Assembly (NCBI RefSeq): GCF_002242685.1
Contig: NZ_NBIM01000001.1
Coordinates: forward strand, 930,001 to 994,000
Direction of reading: 5' to 3'
Length of the DNA stretch: 64,000 nucleotides
Source: Oceanimonas doudoroffii
GTDB taxonomy: Bacteria > Pseudomonadota > Gammaproteobacteria > Enterobacterales > Aeromonadaceae
Below are positions 36,651-46,400 of this stretch, piece by piece. Position 1 is the first letter of the stretch; the number at the start of each line of letters is the position of its first letter. The translations under genes and the position numbers were made by a program. The notes under the pieces were generated by a model. It did not search any database, was not told the DNA's origin, and saw only the letters and a program-made list of their open reading frames with translations.

Positions 36651-36904
36651 CTCCACCTCACCTTCAGGCGAACCCGCCCTGTAAAAACGGCGGGCATCAT
36701 ACCCCTGCGACGTATTGTGCTCAAGGATCCAGCTCACCATTTGAACAGTCGCCTGAGTCCTTGCACTGGTCGCTGCCTTTATAACATATATAGAACATTT
36801 CGCTCACATAAATCATTCATGTTTAAGGCTGGGGCCCGCCGGTTTAACCAGCGGCCTTATAATGCCGACGGCAGGTGACGCTTTCATGACGGCGCTTCAA
36901 GGGC

Positions 36905-36928
36905 AAAAAAAACTGGCCAGCAGGCCAG
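36905..36928 (-). terminator. Rho-independent terminator of the small membrane-protein unit
   Basis: On the minus strand CTGGCC-TGCT-GGCCAG is followed by eight T. It lies 103 bases after the stop of the 49-residue gene. Confidence 0.85.
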
Positions 36929-36957
36929 TATGAAAGAGTGAACAGAAACCAGAATCC

Positions 36958-37003
36958 CAGATCACCCCGGTGATCTGCAACGTGTTGGCATGACGCCAAC
37001 ACG
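36958..37003 (-). other. Two perfect 9-bp hairpins in a structured 3' UTR (candidate 3'-UTR sRNA)
   Basis: CGTGTTGGC-N5-GCCAACACG (36981-37003) and CAGATCACC-CC-GGTGATCTG (36958-36977) lie between the stop codon at 37032 and the T8 terminator at 36905. Neither hairpin has its own T tract. Together with the terminator they make about 125 bases of three-stem RNA, the usual layout of an sRNA processed from an mRNA 3' end. No homology to a known sRNA was recognised. Confidence 0.45.
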
Positions 37004-37031
37004 AAGAATCATAGCCGACTGACACCTCTTC

Positions 37032-37181
37032 TTATTGATCCCGGTCAATAGACTTGCGTTTATCCAACCAGCTCAGCACCAGACAGGCGGCCACCGACAC
37101 GGCGATAAAACCGCCCAGAAACAGCAGGGGCATGGTCACATAGCCAAGCACGTTCCACAGCAATTGTTCCATGACACTCAT
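37032..37181 (-). CDS. Small membrane protein, TIGR02808-like
   Basis: A 49-residue protein with one membrane helix (about residues 13-40) and a charged end, KRKSIDRDQ. The pattern LGYVTMPLLFLGGF resembles the TIGR02808 family of very short marine gammaproteobacterial proteins. AGGAGTCACCC before the ATG at 37181 supports translation. It lies 49 bases downstream of the 66-residue gene on the same strand. Confidence 0.75.
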   Translation of the reverse strand: MSVMEQLLWNVLGYVTMPLLFLGGFIAVSVAACLVLSWLDKRKSIDRDQ

Positions 37182-37230
37182 GGGTGACTCCTGAACTCTT
37201 TAAAGAATGACGATGCGGCCACACACGCGC

Positions 37231-37431
37231 TCATGCCCTCAGCAGGGCATATTTCATGCCCCTGGCACACACCAGAGACCAGCGCCGCCGCGCCATAAAC
37301 AAGGGCAGCACGGCGGGGCCAAACAGGCAGCCCAGCATGGCCCAGCGCCGGGGCGGCAGCGCACTTTTCAGCGCAAAAACGTAAAACAGCAGCCCGCTCA
37401 GCGGCGCCAGCAGAATAATGGCAACAAGCAT
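37231..37431 (-). CDS. Small two-helix membrane protein, unknown function
   Basis: A 66-residue protein with two hydrophobic segments (about residues 2-20 and 28-46) and an Arg-rich link (PPRR, MARRRW). AGGAGG sits 6-7 bases before the ATG at 37431, so the start is secure even though the frame extends upstream. It heads a unit of two tiny membrane-protein genes. I do not recognise the family. Confidence 0.65.
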   Translation of the reverse strand: MLVAIILLAPLSGLLFYVFALKSALPPRRWAMLGCLFGPAVLPLFMARRRWSLVCARGMKYALLRA

Positions 37432-37512
37432 GTGAATCCTCCTGAGTGGCGAAATAGTAACACATTGCCCTTTGTCGAAGTAAGGACATGCCTTGCCCTG
37501 ATAAACATCATA

Positions 37513-37546
37513 AAAATTGATATAACACCTCATTAATCTCAATTTT
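37513..37546. promoter_or_regulatory. Inverted repeat in AT-rich yeiH upstream region
   Basis: AAAATTGA (37513-37520) and TCAATTTT (37539-37546) are perfect 8-base arms 18 bases apart. They lie in a 60-base AT-rich stretch between the small-protein unit and yeiH. A regulator-binding site is plausible; the protein is unknown. Confidence 0.4.
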
Positions 37547-37602
37547 AATTATTAAATTCCTGCACCTAGACTGGCCGCCTGTTGTCAATGGAGCACTCCA
37601 TC

Positions 37603-38583
37603 ATGAAGCTGATTCACGGCCTGGCGCTAGCCGGACTGCTGGCGGTACTCAGTGTGTCCCTGGCCGAGCGTATGGGCGGACTGGTTAGCCCGCTGATCTT
37701 CGCCATTTTATTCGGGCTAGCGGTGGGCAACCTGTTGCCGGTCATCACTCAGGGCAAATGGCATGCCGGCCTGGAATTCTGCAAAAAACGGCTGCTGCGC
37801 ATTGGCGTGGCCTTCTACGGCATTAACATTACCCTGCAACAGATTGCCGACGTAGGTGCCGGCGCCCTGCTGGTGGATGTGCTGATGCTGAGCTCTACCC
37901 TGTTGCTGGCCTGGTGGCTGGGACGCCGCTGGCTGGGTCTGGATGGCCCCACCGCCCTGCTGGTGGGTGCCGGCTCCGCCATATGCGGGGCTGCCGCGGT
38001 ACTGGCCACCGAGCCGGTGGTGCGGGCCCGGCCCCAGCAAACGGCCATGGCAGTGGGCACGGTGGTGGTGTTCGGTACCCTGGCCATGGTGATCTATCCT
38101 TTACTGTATCCCCTGCTCGGGCTGTCGCCCCAGGCCATGGGTATTTACACCGGGGCCACCGTTCACGAGGTGGCGCAGGTGGTGGCCGCCGGCAGCGCCA
38201 TGGGTGACGATGTGGCCCAGGTGGCGGTGATCAGCAAGCTGACCCGCGTGCTGATGTTGGCACCGGTGCTGGTGCTGCTGGGCTGGTGGCTGAGCCGCCG
38301 GGAGCCGGATCGGACGGCAAGCCGGGCTCCCCTGCCCTGGTTTGCCTTTGGCTTCGTGGCCGTGGTGATCGCCAACTCGCTGCTGCCACTACCTGCCGGG
38401 CTGGTGGAGCAGGTCCGCCATATTGATACCTGGGCGCTGACCATGGCCATGGCGGCACTGGGCACCAGCACCCAGCTGGGTGCCCTGCGGGCAGTGGGGA
38501 TCAACCCCCTGTTACTGGCGGGCATGCTGTTTGTGCATTTGTGCCTTGGTGGGCTGCTGGTAACACACATGGTGTCGGCCTGA
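37603..38583 (+). CDS. YeiH/UPF0324-family putative anion exporter
   Basis: A 326-residue membrane protein of the YeiH (PF03601) family with about ten helices. Conserved segments are GSAICGAAAVLATEPVV and GATVHEVAQVVAAGSAMGD. Some members export sulfite or sulfoacetate. GGAG lies 9 bases before the ATG at 37603, preferred over upstream in-frame TTG and ATG codons. It is the first gene of a short run with the UspA-family gene. Confidence 0.85.
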   Translation: MKLIHGLALAGLLAVLSVSLAERMGGLVSPLIFAILFGLAVGNLLPVITQGKWHAGLEFCKKRLLRIGVAFYGINITLQQIADVGAGALLVDVLMLSSTLLLAWWLGRRWLGLDGPTALLVGAGSAICGAAAVLATEPVVRARPQQTAMAVGTVVVFGTLAMVIYPLLYPLLGLSPQAMGIYTGATVHEVAQVVAAGSAMGDDVAQVAVISKLTRVLMLAPVLVLLGWWLSRREPDRTASRAPLPWFAFGFVAVVIANSLLPLPAGLVEQVRHIDTWALTMAMAALGTSTQLGALRAVGINPLLLAGMLFVHLCLGGLLVTHMVSA

Positions 38584-38628
38584 GGCTTATCGGTGCCGGC
38601 TTGACAGGGTTCAGCCAGGGAGGTGGCC

Positions 38629-39102
38629 ATGCCCTATCGCAATATTCTGGTGGCGCTGGAGCTCAACCACAGGGAAAAACCGCTGCTTAAACGGGCGGCG
38701 GATCTGGCCGAAAGTTATCAGGCGGCACTGCATCTGGTACACGTTGAGCCTGATCTGAGCGGCGTTTATGTGGGCAGCCTGAGCATGGATCTGCGCCAGC
38801 TTAAAATGAAACTGCGGCTGGAAAGCGGCCACGAATTGATGCGCCTGCTGAGAACGCAGCAGCATCATGTGGCCAGCGTGTCGTTGCCCAGCGGCGATGT
38901 ACGCCAGGCGGTGCGCCTGGCGGTCAGGGAAACCGGGGCAGACCTGTTGATCTGTGGCCACCGTCCCGATCACCGCTTCTGGGGTCACCTGTTTTCCAAC
39001 AGTGTCAGTTTTCTCGACATCAGCGACTGCGATCTGCTGGTGGTAAAACTGGATCCGGTTACTTCAGACAAAAACCCTGCTCACGCAAAAAATCCAGCAT
39101 AA
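38629..39102 (+). CDS. UspA-family universal stress protein
   Basis: A 157-residue universal stress protein: YRNILVALELN at the start, then a conserved C-terminal segment LLICGHRPDHRFWGHLFSNS that parallels the GHRPDHxFxG pattern of UspA-type domains. GGGAGG precedes the ATG at 38629. Its last 44 bases overlap the end of the convergent nitroreductase gene. Confidence 0.87.
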   Translation: MPYRNILVALELNHREKPLLKRAADLAESYQAALHLVHVEPDLSGVYVGSLSMDLRQLKMKLRLESGHELMRLLRTQQHHVASVSLPSGDVRQAVRLAVRETGADLLICGHRPDHRFWGHLFSNSVSFLDISDCDLLVVKLDPVTSDKNPAHAKNPA

Positions 39103-39784
39103 AGGGCCGGGCCTCCTTGGCCAGGGTGGCGGCTATCTGCCCGGTCCAACTGGTGTCCTTGTTGCCGCCGGTTCGGGTCTGGTAATAGTGCCGCACCCGC
39201 TCGTCATAATTCGCCATCGCGGCCACATCAGGTTCGCTCTGGTAACGGTTTTCCATGAATACCAGCGGGGCCGGCAACCGCGGCTTGGGCTCGGGATCCT
39301 GGGCCGGATGCCCCAGACAGAGGCCAAACAACGGAATCACGCCCTGCGGCAGCCCCAGCAGGGCGCTCAATTCATGGGGTTGATTGCGCACCGCACCGAT
39401 AAAGACCCCACCCAGCCCCAGAGATTCCGCGGCGGTGATGGCATTTTGCCCCATCAGGGCGGTATCGATGGCGCCGATCAGCAGCTGTTCGGCATAGCCG
39501 GTTTTGGCCTCGGGCACCCAGTGCAGATGGCGGTAAAAGTCGGCGCAAAACACCCAAAACTCGGCGGCTTCAGCCACGTAGGCCTGATTGCCACACAAGG
39601 GCATCACCGCCTCGCGCAGGGCCCTGTCGGTCACCCGAACCACACTGGACGCCTGCAAAAAGCTGGAGCTGGACGCCGACTGGGCCGCGGCCATGATGGC
39701 CTGCAGTTGTTCAGCCGCAATGGTCTCATCGGTAAACTTGCGAATGGATCTGTGCTGGCGCATCACCTCAATGGTGCCTGTCAT
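39059..39784 (-). CDS. nfsA: NfsA-like NADPH-dependent flavin nitroreductase
   Basis: A 241-residue FMN-binding nitro/flavin reductase. HRSIRKFTDE is the N-terminal FMN-phosphate site and SLGLGGVFIGAVRN the central glycine-rich segment. It reduces nitro compounds and quinones and may act in oxidative defence. The ATG at 39784 has AGAGGTAG upstream; the open frame continues upstream without support. Confidence 0.88.
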   Translation of the reverse strand: MTGTIEVMRQHRSIRKFTDETIAAEQLQAIMAAAQSASSSSFLQASSVVRVTDRALREAVMPLCGNQAYVAEAAEFWVFCADFYRHLHWVPEAKTGYAEQLLIGAIDTALMGQNAITAAESLGLGGVFIGAVRNQPHELSALLGLPQGVIPLFGLCLGHPAQDPEPKPRLPAPLVFMENRYQSEPDVAAMANYDERVRHYYQTRTGGNKDTSWTGQIAATLAKEARPFMLDFLREQGFCLK

Positions 39785-39853
39785 CTCTACCTCTTGCTGT
39801 CGGTCTGTGTGTATCATCACCTTAAAGCAAGCCGCCAAGCATTGGGAGCCCGA

Positions 39854-40534
39854 GTGAAGGAAACACAGCACATAGAGCCCATGTCGCGCCGCCATGGTCC
39901 GACCCTGATCCTGGCCGGTAGCGCCGGCCTGCTGGTGTTGCTGCCGCTGCTCTACTGGCTCGGCAACCGCGGTCAGCTGGTGCTGGTGTTCTTGCTGCTG
40001 GCCTGCCTGGTAACCCTGGTGCTGGGCCTGCTCAAGCTGCGCGAGCCGGTATACAGCTTTTCACTGAGTGAAGACAATCTGCACTTTCATCACCGCATCG
40101 GTGGCTGGAGCCTGCACTGGAGCAACATTATTCGCGTGGATCAGCCAAGGGTAAACAGCGGCCTGGAGCTGGTGTCCCTGCCCTATGTGGGCATCAAAAT
40201 TCGGAACTACGACGAATTTCTGCCGCTGATGACGCCCAGGCTGATTGTGCACCTGCTCACCGAGCAGCGCCCGCTGCTGGCCATGGGCGTGCGCCACGGC
40301 GCCATTGATCGCGCCCGGCTGCAGGACTGGCTGATCGAAGATAATCACTACCGCTCCGCCGCCGGTCGGCATTACCATGGCCTGGCCGCCATGCTGGGCC
40401 ATCGCATGAGCCATTTGCGCGAGCTTTACGGTTACGATCTGCTGGTGCACGAGTCCAATCTGGATCGGGACAGCGCCGACTTTGTGCAATTATTACGCCA
40501 TTACCTGGCCACTGGCCCCGGCGCCCTTTCCTGA
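39854..40534 (+). CDS. DUF2982 membrane protein
   Basis: A 226-residue protein with two N-terminal helices (about residues 17-35 and 38-58) and a cytosolic domain containing SLSEDNLHFHHRIGGWSLHW. This matches DUF2982, found in Vibrio, Shewanella and Aeromonas relatives; its function is unknown. The start is GTG at 39854 with GGGAG 5 bases before; an ATG at 39881 is the alternative. The open frame upstream to 39188 is antisense to nfsA and is not part of the gene. Confidence 0.78.
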   Translation: MKETQHIEPMSRRHGPTLILAGSAGLLVLLPLLYWLGNRGQLVLVFLLLACLVTLVLGLLKLREPVYSFSLSEDNLHFHHRIGGWSLHWSNIIRVDQPRVNSGLELVSLPYVGIKIRNYDEFLPLMTPRLIVHLLTEQRPLLAMGVRHGAIDRARLQDWLIEDNHYRSAAGRHYHGLAAMLGHRMSHLRELYGYDLLVHESNLDRDSADFVQLLRHYLATGPGALS

Positions 40535-40594
40535 GCAGGCCAAGCCGGGCACAATGCGCCGACCTGCCATTCCTCAGCCCGGAGTCCCATCACC

Positions 40595-41518
40595 ATGAAA
40601 CATCTGGACGCCTTCTACCTGTTCGTCAAGGTGGTGCAGCAGGGCGGCTTTTCCCACGCCGCGGCACAACTCGGCATGCCCACCGCCACCCTCAGCCGGC
40701 GCATCTCCACCCTGGAGCAGGTGCTGGGCTGCAAGCTGCTCAGCCGCACCACCCGCAAGCTGCAGCTGACCGAGGAAGGCCGGCGTTATTTTGAACGGCT
40801 GCACCCGCTGCTGAGCGAAATGGAGCAGGTTACCGGCGACATTCAGGGCCAGAGCCAGCGCATGAGCGGGCTCATCAAGGTGGCCGCGCCCATCGCCATT
40901 TCCAACACTTTTCTGATGGATGGCATTATCGAGTTTTGCCTGCAATACCCGGACATTCGCATCGACTTGCTGCAAAGCAACGACTATACCAGCCTGCTGG
41001 ATACCGATCTGGATGTGGTGTTCTTCAGCGGTGAACTGCCCGATTCCAGCCTGCATGCCCGTCAGCTGGGTGAGGTGCAATATGGCCTGTTCGCCTCCCC
41101 CGGCTACCTGGCGCAAAAGGGCGAGCTCGGCAGCCCCGAAGAGCTGGATCAACACCACATCATTCAGTGCTGGCCGCACCGCAACTGGCAGCTGACCGAC
41201 AATCAGGGCCGGCGTTTTCATTTAAAGCCGGTGGCCAGGCTGTCGGTCAACCAGATGCAGGCGGCGGTCAAGGCCGCGCTCAAGGGGCTGGGCATCGTCA
41301 ACGTGCCCCGCCACTACGTGGCCCATTATACCGAGGCGGGATTGCTGCGCCCGGTGCTGCCTGGCTGGCTGGGCGGCAAACGTCCCTTTCACATGGTCTA
41401 TCACGGTCGGGAACTGGCACCGGTGCGGCTGAACGCCTTTATCGAGTTTATTGATCGGCACATGCGGGAGCGGCTGGCATCGACCTGGGTGATGGCGGAA
41501 GAGGGAAAGCAGGAATGA
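40595..41518 (+). CDS. LysR-family regulator
   Basis: A 307-residue LysR-type regulator. The DNA-binding domain (1-60) reads GGFSHAAAQLGMPTATLSRR and the effector domain contains the SGLIKVAAPIAIS start typical of the CrgA/DmlR-type branch. Its target is not evident: the genes on both sides are unrelated in role and there is no divergent partner. Confidence 0.86.
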   Translation: MKHLDAFYLFVKVVQQGGFSHAAAQLGMPTATLSRRISTLEQVLGCKLLSRTTRKLQLTEEGRRYFERLHPLLSEMEQVTGDIQGQSQRMSGLIKVAAPIAISNTFLMDGIIEFCLQYPDIRIDLLQSNDYTSLLDTDLDVVFFSGELPDSSLHARQLGEVQYGLFASPGYLAQKGELGSPEELDQHHIIQCWPHRNWQLTDNQGRRFHLKPVARLSVNQMQAAVKAALKGLGIVNVPRHYVAHYTEAGLLRPVLPGWLGGKRPFHMVYHGRELAPVRLNAFIEFIDRHMRERLASTWVMAEEGKQE

Positions 41519-41523
41519 TGGAC

Positions 41524-41550
41524 AAAAAAAAGGGCAGTGTTTCTCTGCCC
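41524..41550 (-). terminator. Terminator for the acyl-CoA ligase gene
   Basis: On the minus strand GGGCAG-7-CTGCCC is followed by eight T, about 115 bases after the ligase stop. Confidence 0.75.
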
Positions 41551-41665
41551 GACTCCACTAACAAAAGATACTCAGTAAGCTGAATTCAAGGTAACACAGC
41601 GAGGCCGTGTTAATTAGCGGTTATTTTGCAAAACGAAATATGTCATTATTCCATTTTTGGAACAA

Positions 41666-43333
41666 TCATGACGGCGCGAGATCCTGCTCCCATAACACGG
41701 TGTTGCCCTTGACCCAGCGCTGATCCAGATCCTGGTATTGCTGCTCCAGCAGATGCCGCTTGATCTTGAGGGTGGGCGTCATAATGTGGTTTTCCACCGT
41801 CCAGGCGTCCTTCATGACCAGCATGCCCCCCAGGCGCTGGTGGCTTTCCAGGGTGTGATTGACCTGCTCGATACTGGCGCCCAGGGCAGTGGCGAGTTCG
41901 TCCCTATCACGGGCGGCGGCACTGTCGGCCAGCTGCACCAGTGCCACGGGCTGGGCCAGGCCGCTGCCCACCACGCACACCTGCTCGATCAGCGGGTTAT
42001 CGATCAACTGGGATTCGATAGGAACGGGCAGCACGTATTTGCCCTTGGCGGTCTTGAAGGCGTCCTTGAGCCGGCCGGTGAGGGTCAGATAGCCGTCGTC
42101 GTCGAGCCGGCCCTGATCGCCGGTATGCAGCCAGCCATCCTGCAGCGCCGCCCGAGTGGCCTCTTCATCCTTGTAGTATCCCTGCATCATGCCGTCACAA
42201 CGACACAATACCTCACCCTGCTCGGAAATACGGATTTCCACCCCGGCACCGGGTCTGCCCACGGTGCCGACCTTGTCGGAACGAAACGGGTAGTTGAGGG
42301 TGGAATAGGCCAGGTTTTCGGTCATGCCCCAGGCCTCGGTGATCGGCATGCCCAACCGCTCGTACCAGCGCAGCAGCGCCGGGGCGATGGGCGCCGAGCC
42401 GCAGCCCAGAATACGGGCCTGGTCCAGTCCAAGGCCGGTCTGAATCTTTTTCTTCACCAGACCCGATAACAGCGGAATGCGCAGCAGCAGGTTCAATTTG
42501 GAGGCCGGCACCTTGTCGAGAATGCCGCTGCGGAAGTTGGTCCAGAGCCTGGGCACAGAGATGAATACCGTGGGTGAGATGGTTTTGACGTTGTCGATAA
42601 AACTGTCGAGGCTCTGGGCAAAGCCCACCTGGGCGCCGGCGTAGAGGCTGGAGCCGAGAATGTAAACCCGCTCGGTAATGTGCGCCAGCGGCAGGTAGGA
42701 AAACGCCCTGTCATCCGCATTGAGCCCCGTGGTCTCCAGCACCCCCTGACAGGCGGCGGCATAAGCGCCATGGGTTATCATCACCCCCTTGGGTTTGCCG
42801 GTGCTGCCCGAGGTATACACCAGGGTCATCAGCCGCTCCGGCTCGGGCACCGGCCGCTCGCTGATGGGTTCGTGCACCAACAGGCTGTCCCAGTCATGGT
42901 CGGTACGAATGCTGCTGTCATAGGGCATGGCCAGACGCAACAGCCCGTCGGGAATGCCCGGAGCCTGCTGTTCGGCATCATCGAGTTTGCCGACAAACAC
43001 CGCCCGGCTTTCACTGTGCTCCAGCACGTAATTGACGGTATCGGCCCCGGCGGTAGGATAAATGGGCACGCTGACATAGCCGCCCATCTGCAGGGCAAAG
43101 TCGCAGATAAACCACTCGGCACAGTTCTTGGAGAGAATGGCCACCTTGTCGCCCGGGGTCAGTCCGAGCCGGCTCAGTCCCGTCACCAGCCGGGCGGCCA
43201 TCTCCAGCACGCTGCTCCAGCTGTGTTCGTGCCAGCGCCCGTCCCTGGGCTGGTGCAGATAGGTTTGATGCGGGCTGGCGTCGGCCCAGTGATACAACAT
43301 CTGCAGCGGCAGTGTGTGTGAAGAGGTACTCAT
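41666..43333 (-). CDS. Long-chain acyl-CoA ligase-type AMP-forming enzyme
   Basis: A 555-residue adenylate-forming enzyme. The AMP-binding motif is YTSGSTGKPKGVMITH, with AWGMTEN as the A5-type motif and DGWLHTGDQGRLDDDGYLTL plus GRLKDAFKTAKGKYV at the C-terminus. It activates fatty acids as acyl-AMP and then acyl-CoA. The lack of a signal and the sequence style fit the FadD15-like branch of cytosolic ligases. Chain length is not predictable. Confidence 0.88.
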   Translation of the reverse strand: MSTSSHTLPLQMLYHWADASPHQTYLHQPRDGRWHEHSWSSVLEMAARLVTGLSRLGLTPGDKVAILSKNCAEWFICDFALQMGGYVSVPIYPTAGADTVNYVLEHSESRAVFVGKLDDAEQQAPGIPDGLLRLAMPYDSSIRTDHDWDSLLVHEPISERPVPEPERLMTLVYTSGSTGKPKGVMITHGAYAAACQGVLETTGLNADDRAFSYLPLAHITERVYILGSSLYAGAQVGFAQSLDSFIDNVKTISPTVFISVPRLWTNFRSGILDKVPASKLNLLLRIPLLSGLVKKKIQTGLGLDQARILGCGSAPIAPALLRWYERLGMPITEAWGMTENLAYSTLNYPFRSDKVGTVGRPGAGVEIRISEQGEVLCRCDGMMQGYYKDEEATRAALQDGWLHTGDQGRLDDDGYLTLTGRLKDAFKTAKGKYVLPVPIESQLIDNPLIEQVCVVGSGLAQPVALVQLADSAAARDRDELATALGASIEQVNHTLESHQRLGGMLVMKDAWTVENHIMTPTLKIKRHLLEQQYQDLDQRWVKGNTVLWEQDLAPS

Positions 43334-43437
43334 AGCTATCCTTATTGCCTGGCGTGAGACTCAACCCTCAGTATTGCAAACATTTTCCAAGTCAGCAGCC
43401 CGAATGGCACCACCTGGTTTCAAATAAAACGTGCACA

Positions 43438-46400
43438 CTATGTGTGTGCCCTGACAAAGGCGGAAAAATCCTCGCCCAGCAACGGCCGGCTGTACCAGTA
43501 GCCCTGAATGGCGTCACAGCCCTTGCGCCGCAAGGTTTCAAACTGCTCCTCTGTCTCCACGCCCTCGGCAATGGTGCGCATCCCCAGGCTGCGTGCCATG
43601 TGAATGATGGCGTTGACGATGGTTTTGTCTTCGTGCTTGTGGGTGACCTCGTCCACAAACGACTTGTCGATCTTGATCTTGTCGATGGCAAAGCGTTTCA
43701 GGTAACTCATGGAGGAATAGCCGGTGCCAAAGTCGTCAATGGAAATTCGAAAACCGGCGGCACTCAGGGCGGCCATCTTTTCACCGGTGTCTTCCGGGTT
43801 CACCATGGCCACCGATTCCGTCAGCTCGATGTCAATGGCCTGCGCAGGCACGCCGCTGGCGTGCACCCTGGCCTGCAGCTCGGTCACAAAGTCGGGCTGC
43901 ACCAGTTGGGCGGCAGACACATTCACGGCAATGGAAATATTATCCCGGCCGGCGGCGCGCAGGGCCACCAGCTGTTCCAGTACCCGATCAATGACCCACC
44001 AGCCAATGCTGACGATAAGGCCGTTCTGCTCGGCCAGGGGAATGAACTCGGCGGGCGAAACAAAGCCCCGTTCAGGGTGGCGCCAACGCAACAGGGCTTC
44101 GGCACCGATCATGCGCCGGTGAGAAATATCCATCTGGGGCTGGAATGCCAATGCCAGCTCCTGGCTGGCAATGGCATTTTTCAGCGCCGTGGCCAGGGAC
44201 AGCGCCCGTTCACTGTGCTTTTGCATCTCGGGAGCATAAAAGCGCAGGCCATTGCGCCCATCCCGCTTGGCTCGGTACATGGCCAGCTCCGCCGCCTTGA
44301 ACAGGGCCACGGCGTTATCGCCATCATGGGGACAGGTGGCAATGCCAAGGGACGCGCTCACCGACAGAAGCTGATGGTTGAGGGTGACCGGTGCCTGAAT
44401 GCCCTGCAGCAACTGCTCGGCCAGCAGGGCGATCGTTTCCTGTTCGTTGCCTTCCACCGCCATTACAAAGCCATCCCCCAGCGGCCTGCCTATCAGGCTA
44501 CCCGGAGCCAGCTGAGCACGGAGCCGATTGGAGATCTCCACCAGCAACTCGTCGCCGGCAACATAACCCAGGCTGTCGTTGACCGACTTGAAGTTGTCCA
44601 TGTCCAGCCACAGTAACGATAGGCCACCACCACGCATGCGGCTACGGCGCAGCTGCTGGATAAGTTGTTGTTCAAAGGCCCGCTTGTTGAGCACGCCGGT
44701 AAGTTGATCACACTGGGACAGCTGACGCAGGCGCTCCTCGTTGTTACGGTGCTGAGTGATGTCCTCCTTGTGGGCCACATAGTTGATCACCCGACCGGCG
44801 TCATCGGTGATGGGGTAGATGGACGCGCTCTCGATATAGCAGCTGCCGTCGCGTCGGCGGTTGATCAGTTCGCCTTTCCAGGGCTGGCCCCGGTGAAGGT
44901 GTGCCCACATGTCGACATAGGTTTTGTTGTCGGTCTTGCCCGACTGAAGCATGCTCGGATTACGCCCTTCTACCTCATCAACGGCATAGCCGCTGACCCG
45001 GGTAAAAGCACGGTTAACATACTGAATACGCACCTGCGCGTCGGTAATGATGACCGGATAGGGATTTTGCTCCAGGGCCTTGGAAAGCCGGTGGATCGCC
45101 CTGTCCTGACGGCGCTGCCGAATACGGCTCCACAGCGCCGAAGCCACCATGCCGAGGGTAGTTCGCTCCTGCTCGCCGTAGCCTTCTTTCCTGCCGAACA
45201 CACTGACAACCAGTGCCACCCCCTGATGATCGCGCACGGGCAGGCTGATGCCCTCGCCGGCGGAGACTCCCTCCCAGGCAACCACCTGGTCACTGCGGGC
45301 GGCCTGCTGCCAGGGAGAAGCCGATTGCCCGTCAGTCAGCCAGGGCGCCGGGCTAGCGCCAAAGGTGCGAGGCTGTTCGGGCAGTTGGTCGGGGGTATTT
45401 TCCGGACACAGGTGGATCAGGCTGCCGGCACTGGCGGTCAGACCAGCCAGCTGCTCGGCACAACAGTCCAGCAAGGCGTTTTCGTTATCGTCCCGAGCAA
45501 GGCGCTTTATCTGCAGCAACAGGTTGTTGAGCCGGGTTTCATGCAGAATACGATGCTCATTTTCCACCTGGGCGCTGATATCCCGGCATAGCACCAGATA
45601 GCACCATCCCTCATGGCGGGATACCGACAGACCAAGGTGGCAGCCCCGCTCAGACACAATGCGCAGATCGTGCACCACCCCATCACGCTCGGCGCGACTG
45701 AGGGCATCCAAAAACACCTTCGTGGCCGGCGCCGGCAGCCAGTCACGCACATACGTGCCCGGTTGCCAATGCGCAAACTCACCGTTCTCTTTTCGGGCAT
45801 TCACCGACAGCACCCGCCCTGCCCCACTCACCTCCAGCAGGGTATCGGGAAGGGCCTTGAGGGTGGCCTGCAGCCGATTACGGGCATCATCCAGCTCCTG
45901 ATAGGGCTCGTATACCATTTCCCGAAACAGTGCTCGGTACAGAAAGCAATAAGTAATTATTTTGTAGAGATGCCCGAAAATATTGTAGGCGTCGGTAAAG
46001 TCCACATTAATGCTGAAGAAATACTCGCCCATGGCCATGATGACGGCCGAGGCCGCCAGATAGAGGTAGCCGAGGTAGCCTTCCTGCAGGTAGCGCCTGG
46101 CCAGGCCAAGGCCCGCCAGCAGATGCGCCATGATAATGACGTATTCACTGTGGATCTTGAAGTCGGTCAGTCCCTGCCCGACGATAAAGGTATCCGGCAC
46201 CAGCTCGGGCCAGTAGAAAAACCAGAGGTGGGCCACTGCCACCCCTGCCAGCATCAGCACCAATAGCCCCAGACGCAGCCCTTGGCCAGGCCTTTTGTTG
46301 ACCAGCGACGGCACAAAGGCCACATACAACAGCAGCACCGCGGTCAGACTGCGTGCAAGCAGCCAGAAATTGATGCTTTTTTCCGGCGTGTTGGCGGTCA

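Noticed and set aside
39188-39853. Upstream extension of the DUF2982 frame
   Set aside because: It lies antisense to nfsA. The DUF2982 family start and a ribosome-binding site point to 39854.
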